A stretch of DNA of 64,000 nucleotides, from NCBI RefSeq assembly GCF_039548895.1, contig NZ_JBCLVG010000001.1. One strand, written 5' to 3'. Position numbers and translations under genes: made by a program. The DNA is from Orlajensenia stereocauli. Its GTDB lineage: Bacteria > Actinomycetota > Actinomycetes > Actinomycetales > Microbacteriaceae. Of this stretch, positions 16,999 to 25,179 are shown piece after piece. The stretch's first letter is position 1; every line of letters starts with the position of its first letter. Under the pieces are notes generated by a model. It ran no database searches and had not been told where the DNA came from. It worked only from the letters and a program-made list of their open reading frames with translations.

Positions 16999-17922
16999 GT
17001 GACAACCACCAGCACCACTCCACCCGTCCGGGCCGCGGTCGCGCCTCCTCGTGCGACCCCGGCCCGGAAGGGCTCCGCCATCCTCAGCCGGCATCCACGG
17101 CTCAGGCTGGGCCTCCTGCTCAGCGCGCCGCTCGTCTGGCTCGGACTCGTCTACATCGTCGCTCTCGTCGCCCTGCTCATCACGGCGTTCTGGAGCGTCG
17201 ACAGCTTCACGGGCGAGATCAGCCAGACCTGGACCCTCGACAACATCATCGAGGTCGTCACCGGTTCGCTCTACCAAACGGTGACGCTGCGAACGGTCGG
17301 CGTCGCCCTCGCGGTGACGGTCATCGACATCGTCATCGCCCTTCCCGTGGCGTTCTTCATGGCGAAGGTCGCCTCACCTCGGATGCAGCGCATCCTCGTG
17401 ATCGCCGTGCTCACGCCCCTCTGGGCCAGCTACCTCGTGAAGGCCTATGCCTGGCGTTCCGTGCTCTCGCAGGACGGCATCCTGAACTGGCTCGTCACGC
17501 CGCTCGGGGGCAGCACCCCGGGCTATGGGCTGCCCGCCGTCATCATCACGCTGTCCTACCTCTGGCTGCCCTACGTGATCCTGCCCATCTACGCCGGACT
17601 CGACCGGGTTCCGGATTCGCTGCTCGAGGCATCCGGCGATCTGGGCGGTAAGACCTGGTCGACGCTGCGGCTCATCGTGCTGCCGATCATCTGGCCGGCG
17701 ATCATCGCGGGTTCGATCTTCGCCTTCTCGCTCTCCCTGGGCGACTACATCACGGTGAACATCGTGGGCGGGGCCAACCAGATGCTGGGCAACCTCGTCT
17801 ACACGAACGTCGGGGCGGCGAACAACCTGCCGCTGGCCGCGGCCATCGCTCTCATCCCGATCGTCATCATCTTCGGCTACCTGGCTCTCGTGCGTCGCAC
17901 GGGTGCCCTCGACAACCTCTAG
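16999..17922 (+). CDS. potB: ABC transporter permease (PotB-like)
   Basis: A 307-residue permease with about six membrane segments and a longer cytoplasmic N-terminus. The EAA loop, which docks on the ATPase, is visible as SLLEASGDLGGKTWSTLRLIVLP (near 210-232). It forms the heterodimeric channel with the following permease. The GTG start lies 7 nt after the potD-like stop, with no strong ribosome-binding site of its own, so it is probably coupled to upstream translation. Confidence 0.9.
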   Translation: MTTTSTTPPVRAAVAPPRATPARKGSAILSRHPRLRLGLLLSAPLVWLGLVYIVALVALLITAFWSVDSFTGEISQTWTLDNIIEVVTGSLYQTVTLRTVGVALAVTVIDIVIALPVAFFMAKVASPRMQRILVIAVLTPLWASYLVKAYAWRSVLSQDGILNWLVTPLGGSTPGYGLPAVIITLSYLWLPYVILPIYAGLDRVPDSLLEASGDLGGKTWSTLRLIVLPIIWPAIIAGSIFAFSLSLGDYITVNIVGGANQMLGNLVYTNVGAANNLPLAAAIALIPIVIIFGYLALVRRTGALDNL

Positions 17923-17935
17923 GAAGGCGAGACGG

Positions 17936-18736
17936 ATGCGACTCTCCCGCCCCGCCCGCATCGTGTTGGGCTCTGTCACGGCAATAGTCCTGACCGTGGT
18001 CTACGTGCCACTGCTCGTGGTGTTCGTGAACTCCTTCTCGACGAGCACGAGCCTCAGCTGGCCGCCACCGGGCTTCACCCTGGAGTGGTGGCGCAAGGCC
18101 TTCCAGAGCACCGGGGCGTTGAACGCCGTGCTCACGAGCGTGCAGGTCGCCATCGTCGCGACCATCATCGCGCTCGTGCTCGGCACACTCATCTCGCTGG
18201 CGCTGCAGAGGTTCGAGTTCTTCGGACGCGACGCCGTCAGCCTGCTCGTGATCCTGCCGATCGCGCTGCCCGGCATCATCACGGGTATCGCGCTGAACAA
18301 CTTCTTCCGCACCATGATGGGCGTCCCGCTGTCGATCTGGACCGTCGTGATCGCGCACGCCACCTTCTGCGTCGTCACGGTGTTCAACAACGTGATCGCA
18401 CGACTCCGCCGACTCGGCATGAACTTCGAGGATGCCTCGGCCGATCTCGGGGCGGGACTCTGGACCACCTTCAGGCTGGTGACCTTCCCGCAGTTGCGCT
18501 CGGCGCTCTTCGCGGGTGGCCTCCTCGCGTTCGCCTTGAGTTTCGACGAGATCATCGTGACGACGTTCACGGCAGGCTCCGGTGTCACCACTCTGCCCAT
18601 CTTCATCCTCGACAACATGTTCCGGCCGAATCAGGCGCCCATCGTGAGCGTCATCGCAGTGGTGCTCGTGCTGGTGTCGATCCTGCCGATCTACTTCGCG
18701 CAGCGTCTGGCCGGCTCGGAGCGATCGCTGAAGTGA
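17936..18736 (+). CDS. potC: ABC transporter permease (PotC-like)
   Basis: A 266-residue partner permease with six predicted membrane segments. The EAA loop appears as NFEDASADLGAGLWTTFRLVTFP. The start is the ATG following AGGAAGGCGAGACGG; the longer frame would overlap the previous gene. It is last in the operon. All four components (ATPase, binding protein, two permeases) are present and intact, so the importer should be functional. Confidence 0.9.
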   Translation: MRLSRPARIVLGSVTAIVLTVVYVPLLVVFVNSFSTSTSLSWPPPGFTLEWWRKAFQSTGALNAVLTSVQVAIVATIIALVLGTLISLALQRFEFFGRDAVSLLVILPIALPGIITGIALNNFFRTMMGVPLSIWTVVIAHATFCVVTVFNNVIARLRRLGMNFEDASADLGAGLWTTFRLVTFPQLRSALFAGGLLAFALSFDEIIVTTFTAGSGVTTLPIFILDNMFRPNQAPIVSVIAVVLVLVSILPIYFAQRLAGSERSLK

Positions 18737-18800
18737 CAGCCATCTCGCAGCCCGGCGTCCGTAGGCTGGAGCTCCACTCCTCACGAACTGGACGGGCATC

Positions 18801-19430
18801 ATGGGCTTCCTCGACTGGCTGACCGGCAACACCCCATCGAACACTCCGCAGCAGCGTCCCACCTACACGCCGGGCTATCAGGCGCCAGCCGGCGGTCCTG
18901 CCCGATCGGCAGATGAGATCGCCATCGAGCGCTACCGCTACCTGCTCCGCACGGCTCCGCCCGAGACCATCGAGCAGGCCCACGCCGAGGCCTTCGCGAA
19001 GCTCACCCCGGCGCAGCGGGCGCAGGTGTTCCAGGAGCTGAGTGCGTCGGCAGCGCCCGGCGAGGCGCCGCAGTCGGACTCGGCCGACTCGCTGGCGCGG
19101 GCCGCAACGCGGTCGGAGCTGCGCTCCCCGGGTTCCATCGAGCGCAGCTTCTCCCAGCGCCCCGGCGGTGGGATGTTCGGCGGCAACTTCGCGAGCACCA
19201 TGCTCGGAACCGTCGCCGGCTTCGTGATCGGTTCGGCCATCGCCGACGCCTTCCTGCCCGACTTCGGCGGCACGGATGCGTCGGGCGCGGACGCGGGCTC
19301 TGGCGACTCCGGCGGCGCGACGGATGCCGGAGACTCGGCGAGCGCCGACGGCGGCGGTGGCTGGGACGGCGGCGGCGGCGGCGGCGACTTCGGCGGTGGC
19401 GACTTCGGCGGCGGCGACTTCGGGTTCTGA
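18801..19430 (+). CDS. Conserved protein of unknown function with Gly/Asp repeat tail
   Basis: A 209-residue protein I cannot assign. The N-terminal half is hydrophilic and helical (RYRYLLRTAPPETIEQAHAEAF, near 43-64). A single hydrophobic segment (STMLGTVAGFVIGSAIADAF, about 134-153) could be one membrane helix. The last 55 residues are Gly/Asp/Ser-rich and end in three GGGDF repeats. This arrangement resembles short tail-anchored or envelope proteins of actinobacteria. It stands alone between potC and dinB, with a TAGGCT box and leader upstream. Confidence 0.7.
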   Translation: MGFLDWLTGNTPSNTPQQRPTYTPGYQAPAGGPARSADEIAIERYRYLLRTAPPETIEQAHAEAFAKLTPAQRAQVFQELSASAAPGEAPQSDSADSLARAATRSELRSPGSIERSFSQRPGGGMFGGNFASTMLGTVAGFVIGSAIADAFLPDFGGTDASGADAGSGDSGGATDAGDSASADGGGGWDGGGGGGDFGGGDFGGGDFGF

Positions 19431-19497
19431 CCCGCGTTCACCGGAGGCATCCGGAGCACGACAACCGGAGTGTCAGCCGCTGCGGCTACTCTCGTGA

Positions 19498-20721
19498 GTG
19501 ATGAGCAAGCAGGACGGCCGTTCCCGGCAGGTGAACACGACGCCTGTCGACGACACCGGTGCGACGATCCTGCACGTCGACATGGATGCCTTCTTCGCGT
19601 CCGTCGAGCTGCTCAGTCGACCTGAACTGCGGGGAACGCCCGTCATCGTCGGCGGTATCGGCCCTCGTTCGGTGGTGTCTGCGGCCAACTACGAGGCCCG
19701 CCGGTACGGCGTGAACTCGGCGATGCCCATGTCGCTGGCCCTCCGGCGCTGCCCGAACGCCACGGTGCTTCCCGGCAGCTACGACCTGTACTCGAAGTAC
19801 TCCAAGCAGGTTCTGGCCATCTTCGAGGACGCCACCCCGCTGGTGGAGCCGCTCTCGATCGACGAGGCCTTCCTCGACGTCGCCGGTGCGAGACGCGTGC
19901 ACGGATCGCCGAGTGAGATCGCGCAGATGATCCGGCGGCGGGTGGAGGCGGAGACCGGCCTCACCTGCTCGGTGGGTGTCGCAGGCACGAAGTACGTCGC
20001 CAAGGTCGCTTCGAGCCGGGCCAAGCCCGACGGCATGCTGGTCGTTCCCGTGGCCGAGACGCAGGCGTTCCTGCGTCCGCTCTCCGTCGGTGCCCTGTGG
20101 GGAGTCGGACCGACCACGGAGGAGTCGCTGCGCCGCCTCGGCCTGGCGACCGTCGGAGACGTCGCAGACACGCCGTACGACGTGCTGCGCTCGACGCTGG
20201 GCGATGCACTCGCGGCCAAGCTGCACTCGCTGGCCAACGGCATCGACCCGCGCTCGGTGTCGACCCACCGTGAGGAGAAGAGCATCGGGCGCGAGGTCAC
20301 CTTCAGCTACGACGTCACCGACGAGGCCGAGATCCGTCGTGCGATGCTGCACCAGGCAGACGACGCCGCCGCTCGCCTGCGCGCAGCGGGGCTGGTGGCG
20401 CGCACGGTCGTGCTCAAGCTGCGCTACACCGACTTCAGCACCGTGACCAAGTCCCGCACCCTCGCCGAGCCGACGGACGTCGGCCGGCGCATCTACGAGG
20501 AGGCCACAGCCGCGTGGCACGCGTTGGGTGCTGCAGGCAAGCGCATCCGTCTCATCGGAGTGCGCGTCGAGCAGTTGGGCGAGAGCGGCTCCGGCCTCAG
20601 CCTCTGGGATCCCGACGAGGACTGGCGCGACGCCGAGACCACCATCGACGAGGTGGCGGCGCGGTTCGGAAAGGGCAGCATCCGCCCGGCAGCATTGCTG
20701 CGCCCCAAGAAGCAAACCTGA
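19498..20721 (+). CDS. dinB: DNA polymerase IV (Y-family, DinB)
   Basis: A 407-residue translesion polymerase. Catalytic motifs are HVDMDAFFASVE (metal-binding Asp), YEARRYGVNSAMP and LSIDEAFLDVAG (second acidic pair). A helix-hairpin-helix GPTTEESLRRLGLATVGD and the little-finger domain follow. It extends lesion-containing templates in the cytoplasm. The start is GTG 19498 or the next codon ATG 19501; TACTCT at 19487-19492 would give a near-leaderless message. The C-terminus lacks a clear QLxLF clamp-binding pentapeptide; RPAALLRPKKQT is what is seen. Confidence 0.93.
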   Translation: MMSKQDGRSRQVNTTPVDDTGATILHVDMDAFFASVELLSRPELRGTPVIVGGIGPRSVVSAANYEARRYGVNSAMPMSLALRRCPNATVLPGSYDLYSKYSKQVLAIFEDATPLVEPLSIDEAFLDVAGARRVHGSPSEIAQMIRRRVEAETGLTCSVGVAGTKYVAKVASSRAKPDGMLVVPVAETQAFLRPLSVGALWGVGPTTEESLRRLGLATVGDVADTPYDVLRSTLGDALAAKLHSLANGIDPRSVSTHREEKSIGREVTFSYDVTDEAEIRRAMLHQADDAAARLRAAGLVARTVVLKLRYTDFSTVTKSRTLAEPTDVGRRIYEEATAAWHALGAAGKRIRLIGVRVEQLGESGSGLSLWDPDEDWRDAETTIDEVAARFGKGSIRPAALLRPKKQT

Positions 20722-20774
20722 GCCGCACCGCGCAGATTCCGATCGTCGCCCTATCGCGGCGGGGGAGTGCGGGG

Positions 20775-20780
20775 TAGCGT
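20775..20780 (+). promoter_or_regulatory. -10 box of the GerW-like gene, leaderless
   Basis: TAGCGT, exactly 7 nt before the ATG at 20788, with no ribosome-binding site between them. Confidence 0.55.
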
Positions 20781-20787
20781 GAAACCC

Positions 20788-21144
20788 ATGACCAACCTTG
20801 TTGCACAGCTCGCTGATTCGGCCAAGGACTTCGGGGTGCAGGCGGCCTATGGGTCTCCCGTCGAACTCGGGAGCTCGACCATCGTCCCCGTGGCCATCGT
20901 CTGGTACGGCTTCGGCGGTGGCAGCATCGATGAGGCGACCGGCGATTCCAAGGTCGCCAACCTCAAGGGTGTCGGCTCCGGCGGCGGCGGCGGCGGATAC
21001 TCCATCCCGATCGGCGCGTACATCAGCCGGGGGAGCACCACCCGCTTCGAGCCGAACACGATCGCCCTGCTCACCGTCGGCGTGCCGTTCGTCGCGGTGA
21101 CGGGGTGGGCGCTGCGCCGGATCATCCGCGCGCTCAAGCACTGA
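20788..21144 (+). CDS. GerW/YtfJ-family protein
   Basis: A 118-residue protein of the GerW (YtfJ) family, named from a Bacillus spore-germination gene but widespread in non-sporulating actinobacteria. Visible hallmarks are YGSPVELGSSTIVPVAIVWYGFGGG, a Gly-rich loop GVGSGGGGGG and a C-terminal hydrophobic segment (about 93-110). Biochemical role is unknown; in this organism sporulation is not implied. The downstream riboswitch has its own promoter, so it is probably monocistronic. Start chosen from the leaderless -10 spacing. Confidence 0.8.
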   Translation: MTNLVAQLADSAKDFGVQAAYGSPVELGSSTIVPVAIVWYGFGGGSIDEATGDSKVANLKGVGSGGGGGGYSIPIGAYISRGSTTRFEPNTIALLTVGVPFVAVTGWALRRIIRALKH

Positions 21145-21208
21145 CGGGTTCCCACCTCGTGGCGCGTCACGTGTCTCCAGCGTGACGTCATCGCAGCGCG
21201 GGTGGGTC

Positions 21209-21214
21209 TAGACT
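21209..21214 (+). promoter_or_regulatory. -10 box of the thiamine-transporter operon
   Basis: TAGACT; the expected transcription start (about 21220-21222) falls just before the riboswitch aptamer. Confidence 0.6.
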
Positions 21215-21223
21215 CGGTCTCGA

Positions 21224-21330
21224 ACACGGGAGTCCGGTATGCCGGGCTGAGAGGAAGGTTCTCAACCTTCGACCGTCGAACCTGATCTGGATCATGCCAG
21301 CGCAGGGAGGCAGATCATCTCATTCCCGTG
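21224..21330 (+). promoter_or_regulatory. TPP riboswitch (THI element)
   Basis: The conserved aptamer core is intact: GGGAG near 21228, CTGAGA at 21247-21252, the P3 hairpin GAAGGTT/AACCTTC, ACCTGATCTGG at 21280-21290, ATGCCAGCG at 21294-21302 and CAGGGA after it. It controls the ykoE-ykoD-ykoC transporter, a standard target. CACGGGA (21225-21231) can pair with TCCCGTG (21324-21330); this pairing competes with the hairpin that follows. Confidence 0.95.
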
Positions 21331-21359
21331 CCCTCTTTTCCGCTTAAGCGAAAGGGCAC
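21328..21359 (+). promoter_or_regulatory. Ribosome-binding-site sequestering hairpin of the TPP switch
   Basis: GTGCCCT (21328-21334) and GGGCAC (21354-21359) enclose a second stem CGC/GCG. The right arm holds AAAGGG (21351-21356), the likely ribosome-binding site 7 nt before the GTG of ykoE. No T-run follows, so control is probably at translation initiation, not termination. Confidence 0.65.
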
Positions 21360-21363
21360 GACA

Positions 21364-22029
21364 GTGCAGAACACGAACAGCACCATCTCCGACGTCGATT
21401 CGACCCCCTCCACTCGCACGTCTCGATCCGGGCGCTACCGGTGGAGGGTCGTCGACATCGTCGTCGCCAGCGTCATCGGCGTGGCATCCGGCGTCATCTT
21501 CTGGGCCTGGGGTCTCGCGTGGACTCCGCTCTCGGGCGTCCTCGCCTTCACACCGGGCCTGGAGGGTCTGCTCGCAGGTGGCTGGCTCTTCGCCGGAGTG
21601 CTCGGCGGGCTCGTCATCCGCAAGCCGGGTGCGGCGATCTACACCGAGCTCGTGGCGGCCGTCGTCTCCATGATCATCGGAACGCAGTGGGGCTTCTCCA
21701 CGCTCATCTGGGGCCTCGTCGAGGGCATCGGAGCCGAGATCGTGTTCGCGATCTTCCTCTACCGCAGCTTCAACCTCGGCGTGGCCCTGCTCGCCGGTGC
21801 CGGTGCCGGAGTGGCCGTCGGTCTCCTCGACACGACCTTCACCAGCTATGCGGCACTCGAGTTGCAGTACAAGCTCGTCTACCTCGTCTCGGCCATCGTC
21901 TCGGGCGTCGTTCTCGCCGGTCTCCTCTCGTGGCTCGCGATGCGCGGCCTCGCTCGCACGGGTGCCCTGAGTCGATTCGCTGCGGGCCGTGAGACACGTT
22001 CAGTCGAAGCGGATGCCCCCACCCTGTGA
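21364..22029 (+). CDS. ykoE: Thiamine-precursor ECF transporter substrate-binding subunit YkoE
   Basis: A 221-residue integral membrane S-component with about five or six hydrophobic segments. It matches the YkoE family, which takes up a thiamine precursor (probably hydroxymethylpyrimidine) together with an ECF module. Signatures include SGVIFWAWGLAW near the first helix and PGAAIYTELVAAVVSMIIGTQWG in the middle. I chose the GTG at 21364, 7 nt after AAAGGG, instead of GTG 21328, which lies within the regulatory hairpin. The gene overlaps ykoD by 4 nt. No ykoF is present. Confidence 0.9.
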   Translation: MQNTNSTISDVDSTPSTRTSRSGRYRWRVVDIVVASVIGVASGVIFWAWGLAWTPLSGVLAFTPGLEGLLAGGWLFAGVLGGLVIRKPGAAIYTELVAAVVSMIIGTQWGFSTLIWGLVEGIGAEIVFAIFLYRSFNLGVALLAGAGAGVAVGLLDTTFTSYAALELQYKLVYLVSAIVSGVVLAGLLSWLAMRGLARTGALSRFAAGRETRSVEADAPTL

Positions 22030-23516
22030 GCAGTGCATCCGGTGCACGCGTGACGGCGGTCGGGTGGGGGTGGCGACACGCCGGTCGCCGCTCGCACGCC
22101 GTCTCGGCGCTCGACCTGGTGATCGAGCCGGGGGAGCGGGTGCTCCTGCTCGGTCCGTCGGGCGCGGGCAAGAGCACACTGCTCGCGGCACTGGCCGGGG
22201 TACTCGGAGGCGACGACGAGGGTGAGGAGCTCGGCCGCCTCGCCATCGACGGCGCCGATCCGCGGGATCGGCGTGGCCGAGCCGGACTCGTGCTGCAGGA
22301 TCCCGACTCGCAACTGGTGCTGGCTCGCATCGGCGACGACGTCGCCTTCGGCTGCGAGAACCTCGGGGTTCCTCGCGACGAGATCTGGCAGCGGGTCGGC
22401 GAGGCGCTCGAATGGGTCGGTCTCGACCTGCCCCTCGGTTCGGCGACGTCGGCGCTCTCCGGCGGGCAGAAGCAACGGCTCGCCCTCGCCGGCGTGCTCG
22501 CCATGCGGCCCGGCCTCGTGCTGCTCGACGAGCCGACGGCCAACCTCGACCCCGACGGAGTGCGTGAGGTTCGGGATGCCGTCGACAGGTCGATCGCCCG
22601 GTCGGGAGCCACGCTCATCGTGGTCGAGCACCGCGTCGACGTCTGGCTGCCCGTCGTCGATCGCGTGATCGTCCTCGATCCGGCCGGCGGGCTGCTGGCC
22701 GACGGCTCGCCCGACGGCGTGCTCACGGCGCACGGCGAGCGTCTCGCCGCTGCCGGAGTGTGGGTGCCGGGCTGGCCGCCGAGGGCTCCGGTGCGTCGGC
22801 ACGAGCACGGGCTCGCGGCATCCGTTCTCTCCGTCGACGACCTGGCCGTGGGGCGCACGCCGTACGCAGCCCGCCGTCCTGAGGTCGCGGCCAGCCACAT
22901 CGGTTTCGACATCGCCGCCGGTCGTGCGCTCGCACTCACCGGGGCGAACGGCTCGGGCAAGTCGACGACGGCACTCACGATCGCCGGCCTCCTGGCGCCG
23001 GTCTCGGGTGCCGTCCGCGCGTCGCCTCTGCTCGCGGCGGGCCTCGACCCTTCGCCGCACCGCTGGCGCAGCCGCGAGCTGCTGCCGCGCATCGGCACGG
23101 TGTTCCAGGATCCGGAGCACCAGTTCCTCGCACCGACGGTTCGGGCCGAGCTGCTCGTGGGACCGCGCGCACTTCGCGTCGACGCGGCCACGGCCACAGC
23201 GCGGGCCGACGCGCTGCTCGAGCGCCTCAGGTTGAGCCGTCTCGCCGAGGCGAATCCCTTCACGCTCTCGGGCGGGGAGAAGCGGCGGCTCTCGGTCGCC
23301 ACCGTGCTCGCCACGGCGCCCCAGCTGCTCGTGCTCGACGAGCCCACCTTCGGCCAGGACGCGAACACGTGGACCGAGCTGATGGCACTGCTGGCCGAAC
23401 TGCTCGACGAGGGCACCGCAGTCGTCGCCGTCACCCACGACCAGCACGTGGTCGAGGCCATCGCCGACGCCGAGTTCTCGTTCACCTCGGGCTCGACAGC
23501 GGAGGTCGTGCGATGA
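22026..23516 (+). CDS. ykoD: ECF transporter double ATPase YkoD
   Basis: A 496-residue fusion of two ABC ATPase domains that energises the transporter. The first has Walker A GPSGAGKST (about 43-51), LSGGQKQRLALAG and LLLDEPTANLDPDG. The second starts near 270 with GANGSGKSTT (about 303), then LSGGEKRRLSVATVLA and LLVLDEPTFGQD. Both sites look complete. The GTG start overlaps the ykoE stop by 4 nt and its stop overlaps ykoC by 4 nt, so the three proteins are translationally coupled under the TPP switch. Confidence 0.93.
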   Translation: MSSASGARVTAVGWGWRHAGRRSHAVSALDLVIEPGERVLLLGPSGAGKSTLLAALAGVLGGDDEGEELGRLAIDGADPRDRRGRAGLVLQDPDSQLVLARIGDDVAFGCENLGVPRDEIWQRVGEALEWVGLDLPLGSATSALSGGQKQRLALAGVLAMRPGLVLLDEPTANLDPDGVREVRDAVDRSIARSGATLIVVEHRVDVWLPVVDRVIVLDPAGGLLADGSPDGVLTAHGERLAAAGVWVPGWPPRAPVRRHEHGLAASVLSVDDLAVGRTPYAARRPEVAASHIGFDIAAGRALALTGANGSGKSTTALTIAGLLAPVSGAVRASPLLAAGLDPSPHRWRSRELLPRIGTVFQDPEHQFLAPTVRAELLVGPRALRVDAATATARADALLERLRLSRLAEANPFTLSGGEKRRLSVATVLATAPQLLVLDEPTFGQDANTWTELMALLAELLDEGTAVVAVTHDQHVVEAIADAEFSFTSGSTAEVVR

Positions 23517-24310
23517 GCATCCTGACGCCCACCATCAGACCGAGCATGGTGGCGCGCATCAACCCCGTCGCGAAGCTCGCGGCAGCTCTGCTCATCAGCA
23601 TCGTGCTGCTGCTGTCGATAGACGTGGTGTCTGCGGCCGTCGCCCTCGCGCTCGAGCTCGTGCTGCTCGGATTCGCTGGCCTGAGCGCGCGGCAGTTCTG
23701 GCTCCGCACGTCTCCACTCTGGATCGCCGCCCCCTTGGCCGGCCTCACGACGGTCCTCTACGGAGTCGACTCCGGTGCAGTGCTCTGGCAGTGGGGCTTC
23801 ATCACCGTCACCGAGGGCTCTCTCGGTCTCGGCCTCGCCATCATGTTGCGCGTGCTGTCGATCGGACTGCCGGGCATCGTGCTGCTCGCCACCACCGACC
23901 CGACCGACCTCGCCGACGGTCTCGCCCAGGTGGTGCGGCTTCCCGCCCGGTTCGTGCTGGGCGCCCTCGCCGGCTTGCGTCTCGTCGGCCTCGGCATCGA
24001 GGACTGGCGTTCGCTCGGCCTGGCGCGGCGTGCGCGGGGCATCGCGGATGCGCGCGGGCCCATCGGTGCCGTGCGTCGGTTCGCTGGCCAGGCGTTCGCC
24101 ATGCTTGTGATCTCCGTGCGACGCGGCAGCAAGCTCGCGACGGCGATGGAGGCCCGAGGTTTCGGTGCCGACCACGTCGAGCGCAGCTGGGCGCGGCCGT
24201 CGACCTTCGGCGCACGTGAGGTGCTTCTCGTGATGGTGGGCGCCGTCATCGCCGGCGCGGCCGTGGCCGCGGCCGTGTGGGCTGGCACCTGGAGTTTCGT
24301 CCTTGCCTGA
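23513..24310 (+). CDS. ykoC: ECF transporter transmembrane subunit YkoC (EcfT)
   Basis: A 265-residue EcfT-type membrane subunit that couples the ATPases to the S-component. It begins with a conserved INPVAKLAAAL motif, has about five hydrophobic segments, and carries the Ala-Arg-Gly coupling motifs in cytoplasmic helices (RRARGI near 178 and MEARGF near 217). The ATG overlaps ykoD by 4 nt, and its 3' end overlaps the next gene by 8 nt. Confidence 0.92.
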   Translation: MSILTPTIRPSMVARINPVAKLAAALLISIVLLLSIDVVSAAVALALELVLLGFAGLSARQFWLRTSPLWIAAPLAGLTTVLYGVDSGAVLWQWGFITVTEGSLGLGLAIMLRVLSIGLPGIVLLATTDPTDLADGLAQVVRLPARFVLGALAGLRLVGLGIEDWRSLGLARRARGIADARGPIGAVRRFAGQAFAMLVISVRRGSKLATAMEARGFGADHVERSWARPSTFGAREVLLVMVGAVIAGAAVAAAVWAGTWSFVLA

Positions 24311-24866
24311 GTGGATCGATCCGAGGGCAGCGCTCGAGCGTGTGCTGGATCTGGTTGCCGCGACCCAGCCTCCGGCGACGGTCCTCGTCGACGGCCCGAG
24401 CGGATCGGGCAAGTCGACCTTCGCCGACCTCCTCATCGCCGGGTGGGCGGATGTCGCTGGCAACCCCGCGCTCGTACGCCTCGACGGCATCTACCCCGGG
24501 TGGTCGGGGCTCGATGCGGCGTCCGCCGCCGTCGCGGCCGATCTGCTCGTACCGCGCGCAGCAAGCCGTGACGGCGGCTGGCGCCGGTGGGACTGGACAC
24601 GCGGTGCACCAGCCGAGTGGCACGAGGTGGCGGCGTCCCAGCCGCTGATCGTGGAGGGGTGCGGCACTCTGAGCACGACATCCGCATCCGTCGTCGCCAT
24701 CAGGGTCTGGATCGAGGCGTCGGATGCCGTGCGCAAACCCCGCGCCCTCGATCGCGATGCCGGCGCTTTCGACGCCCACTGGGACGAGTGGGACGCCCAG
24801 TGGCGTCGCTACGTGGAGCGGGAGCATCCGTCAACCCGTGCCGACGTGCGAGTGCGCAGCGACTGA
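24303..24866 (+). CDS. P-loop nucleotide kinase-like protein coupled to the thiamine transporter
   Basis: A 187-residue P-loop NTPase resembling the uridine kinase/phosphoribulokinase fold. Walker A VDGPSGSGKST lies at about 29-39, an acidic LDGIYPGW loop at 60-67, and a lid-like ALDRDAGAFDAHWDEWDAQW segment follows later. The TTG start lies inside the last 8 nt of ykoC, which places it in the TPP-controlled operon. The substrate is unknown. A salvage kinase for the imported precursor is possible, but the family is also common outside thiamine operons. Confidence 0.7.
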   Translation: MPEWIDPRAALERVLDLVAATQPPATVLVDGPSGSGKSTFADLLIAGWADVAGNPALVRLDGIYPGWSGLDAASAAVAADLLVPRAASRDGGWRRWDWTRGAPAEWHEVAASQPLIVEGCGTLSTTSASVVAIRVWIEASDAVRKPRALDRDAGAFDAHWDEWDAQWRRYVEREHPSTRADVRVRSD

Positions 24867-24872
24867 GGCGAG

Positions 24873-24878
24873 TAGGTT
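24873..24878 (+). promoter_or_regulatory. -10 box of the 83-residue protein gene
   Basis: TAGGTT, 6 nt before the ATG at 24885. The spacer GGAGAG could also serve as a weak ribosome-binding site. Confidence 0.5.
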
Positions 24879-24884
24879 GGAGAG

Positions 24885-25136
24885 ATGACTACACCAGACG
24901 TCTCGTACATCGCCGAGTTCACCGACGGACCCCTCGAGGGCGAGGTCGAGACCCGCATCCTCATCGGCGGAACGGCTGAGAAGCGCATCGGCATGGTCGC
25001 CGCCGTCGACGGGCTCGAGTCGCTGTTCTGGTACGACGCCGGCGAGGAGCGCGAGGTCAACGACCAGCTGCACGTGCGCTACAGCTTCGACGCGGGCGAT
25101 TCCGACCCCGTCGAGTCGGACGAAGAGACCTTCTGA
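24885..25136 (+). CDS. Small conserved protein of unknown function (83 residues)
   Basis: A short acidic protein predicted to be mostly beta-strand (VSYIAEFTDGPLEGEVETRIL at the start, SLFWYDAGEEREVNDQLHVRYSF later) with an acidic disordered end (DSDPVESDEETF). It has no signal peptide or membrane segment. I cannot link it to a characterised family. It has its own -10 box and coding properties like its neighbours, so it is likely real. Confidence 0.7.
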   Translation: MTTPDVSYIAEFTDGPLEGEVETRILIGGTAEKRIGMVAAVDGLESLFWYDAGEEREVNDQLHVRYSFDAGDSDPVESDEETF

Positions 25137-25179
25137 CCTTCTGACCGTCTGATCCGGGACCTCGAGCCGCGGTGGAGGG

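Noticed and set aside
18801..19430. Cation-transporting ATPase (a name such proteins sometimes carry)
   Set aside because: There is no P-type ATPase motif and only one hydrophobic segment. The name would be a misannotation.
21328..21359. Rho-independent terminator of the TPP riboswitch
   Set aside because: The stem is followed by CGACAGTGC, not a T-run, and it contains the likely ribosome-binding site. Translational control is more likely.
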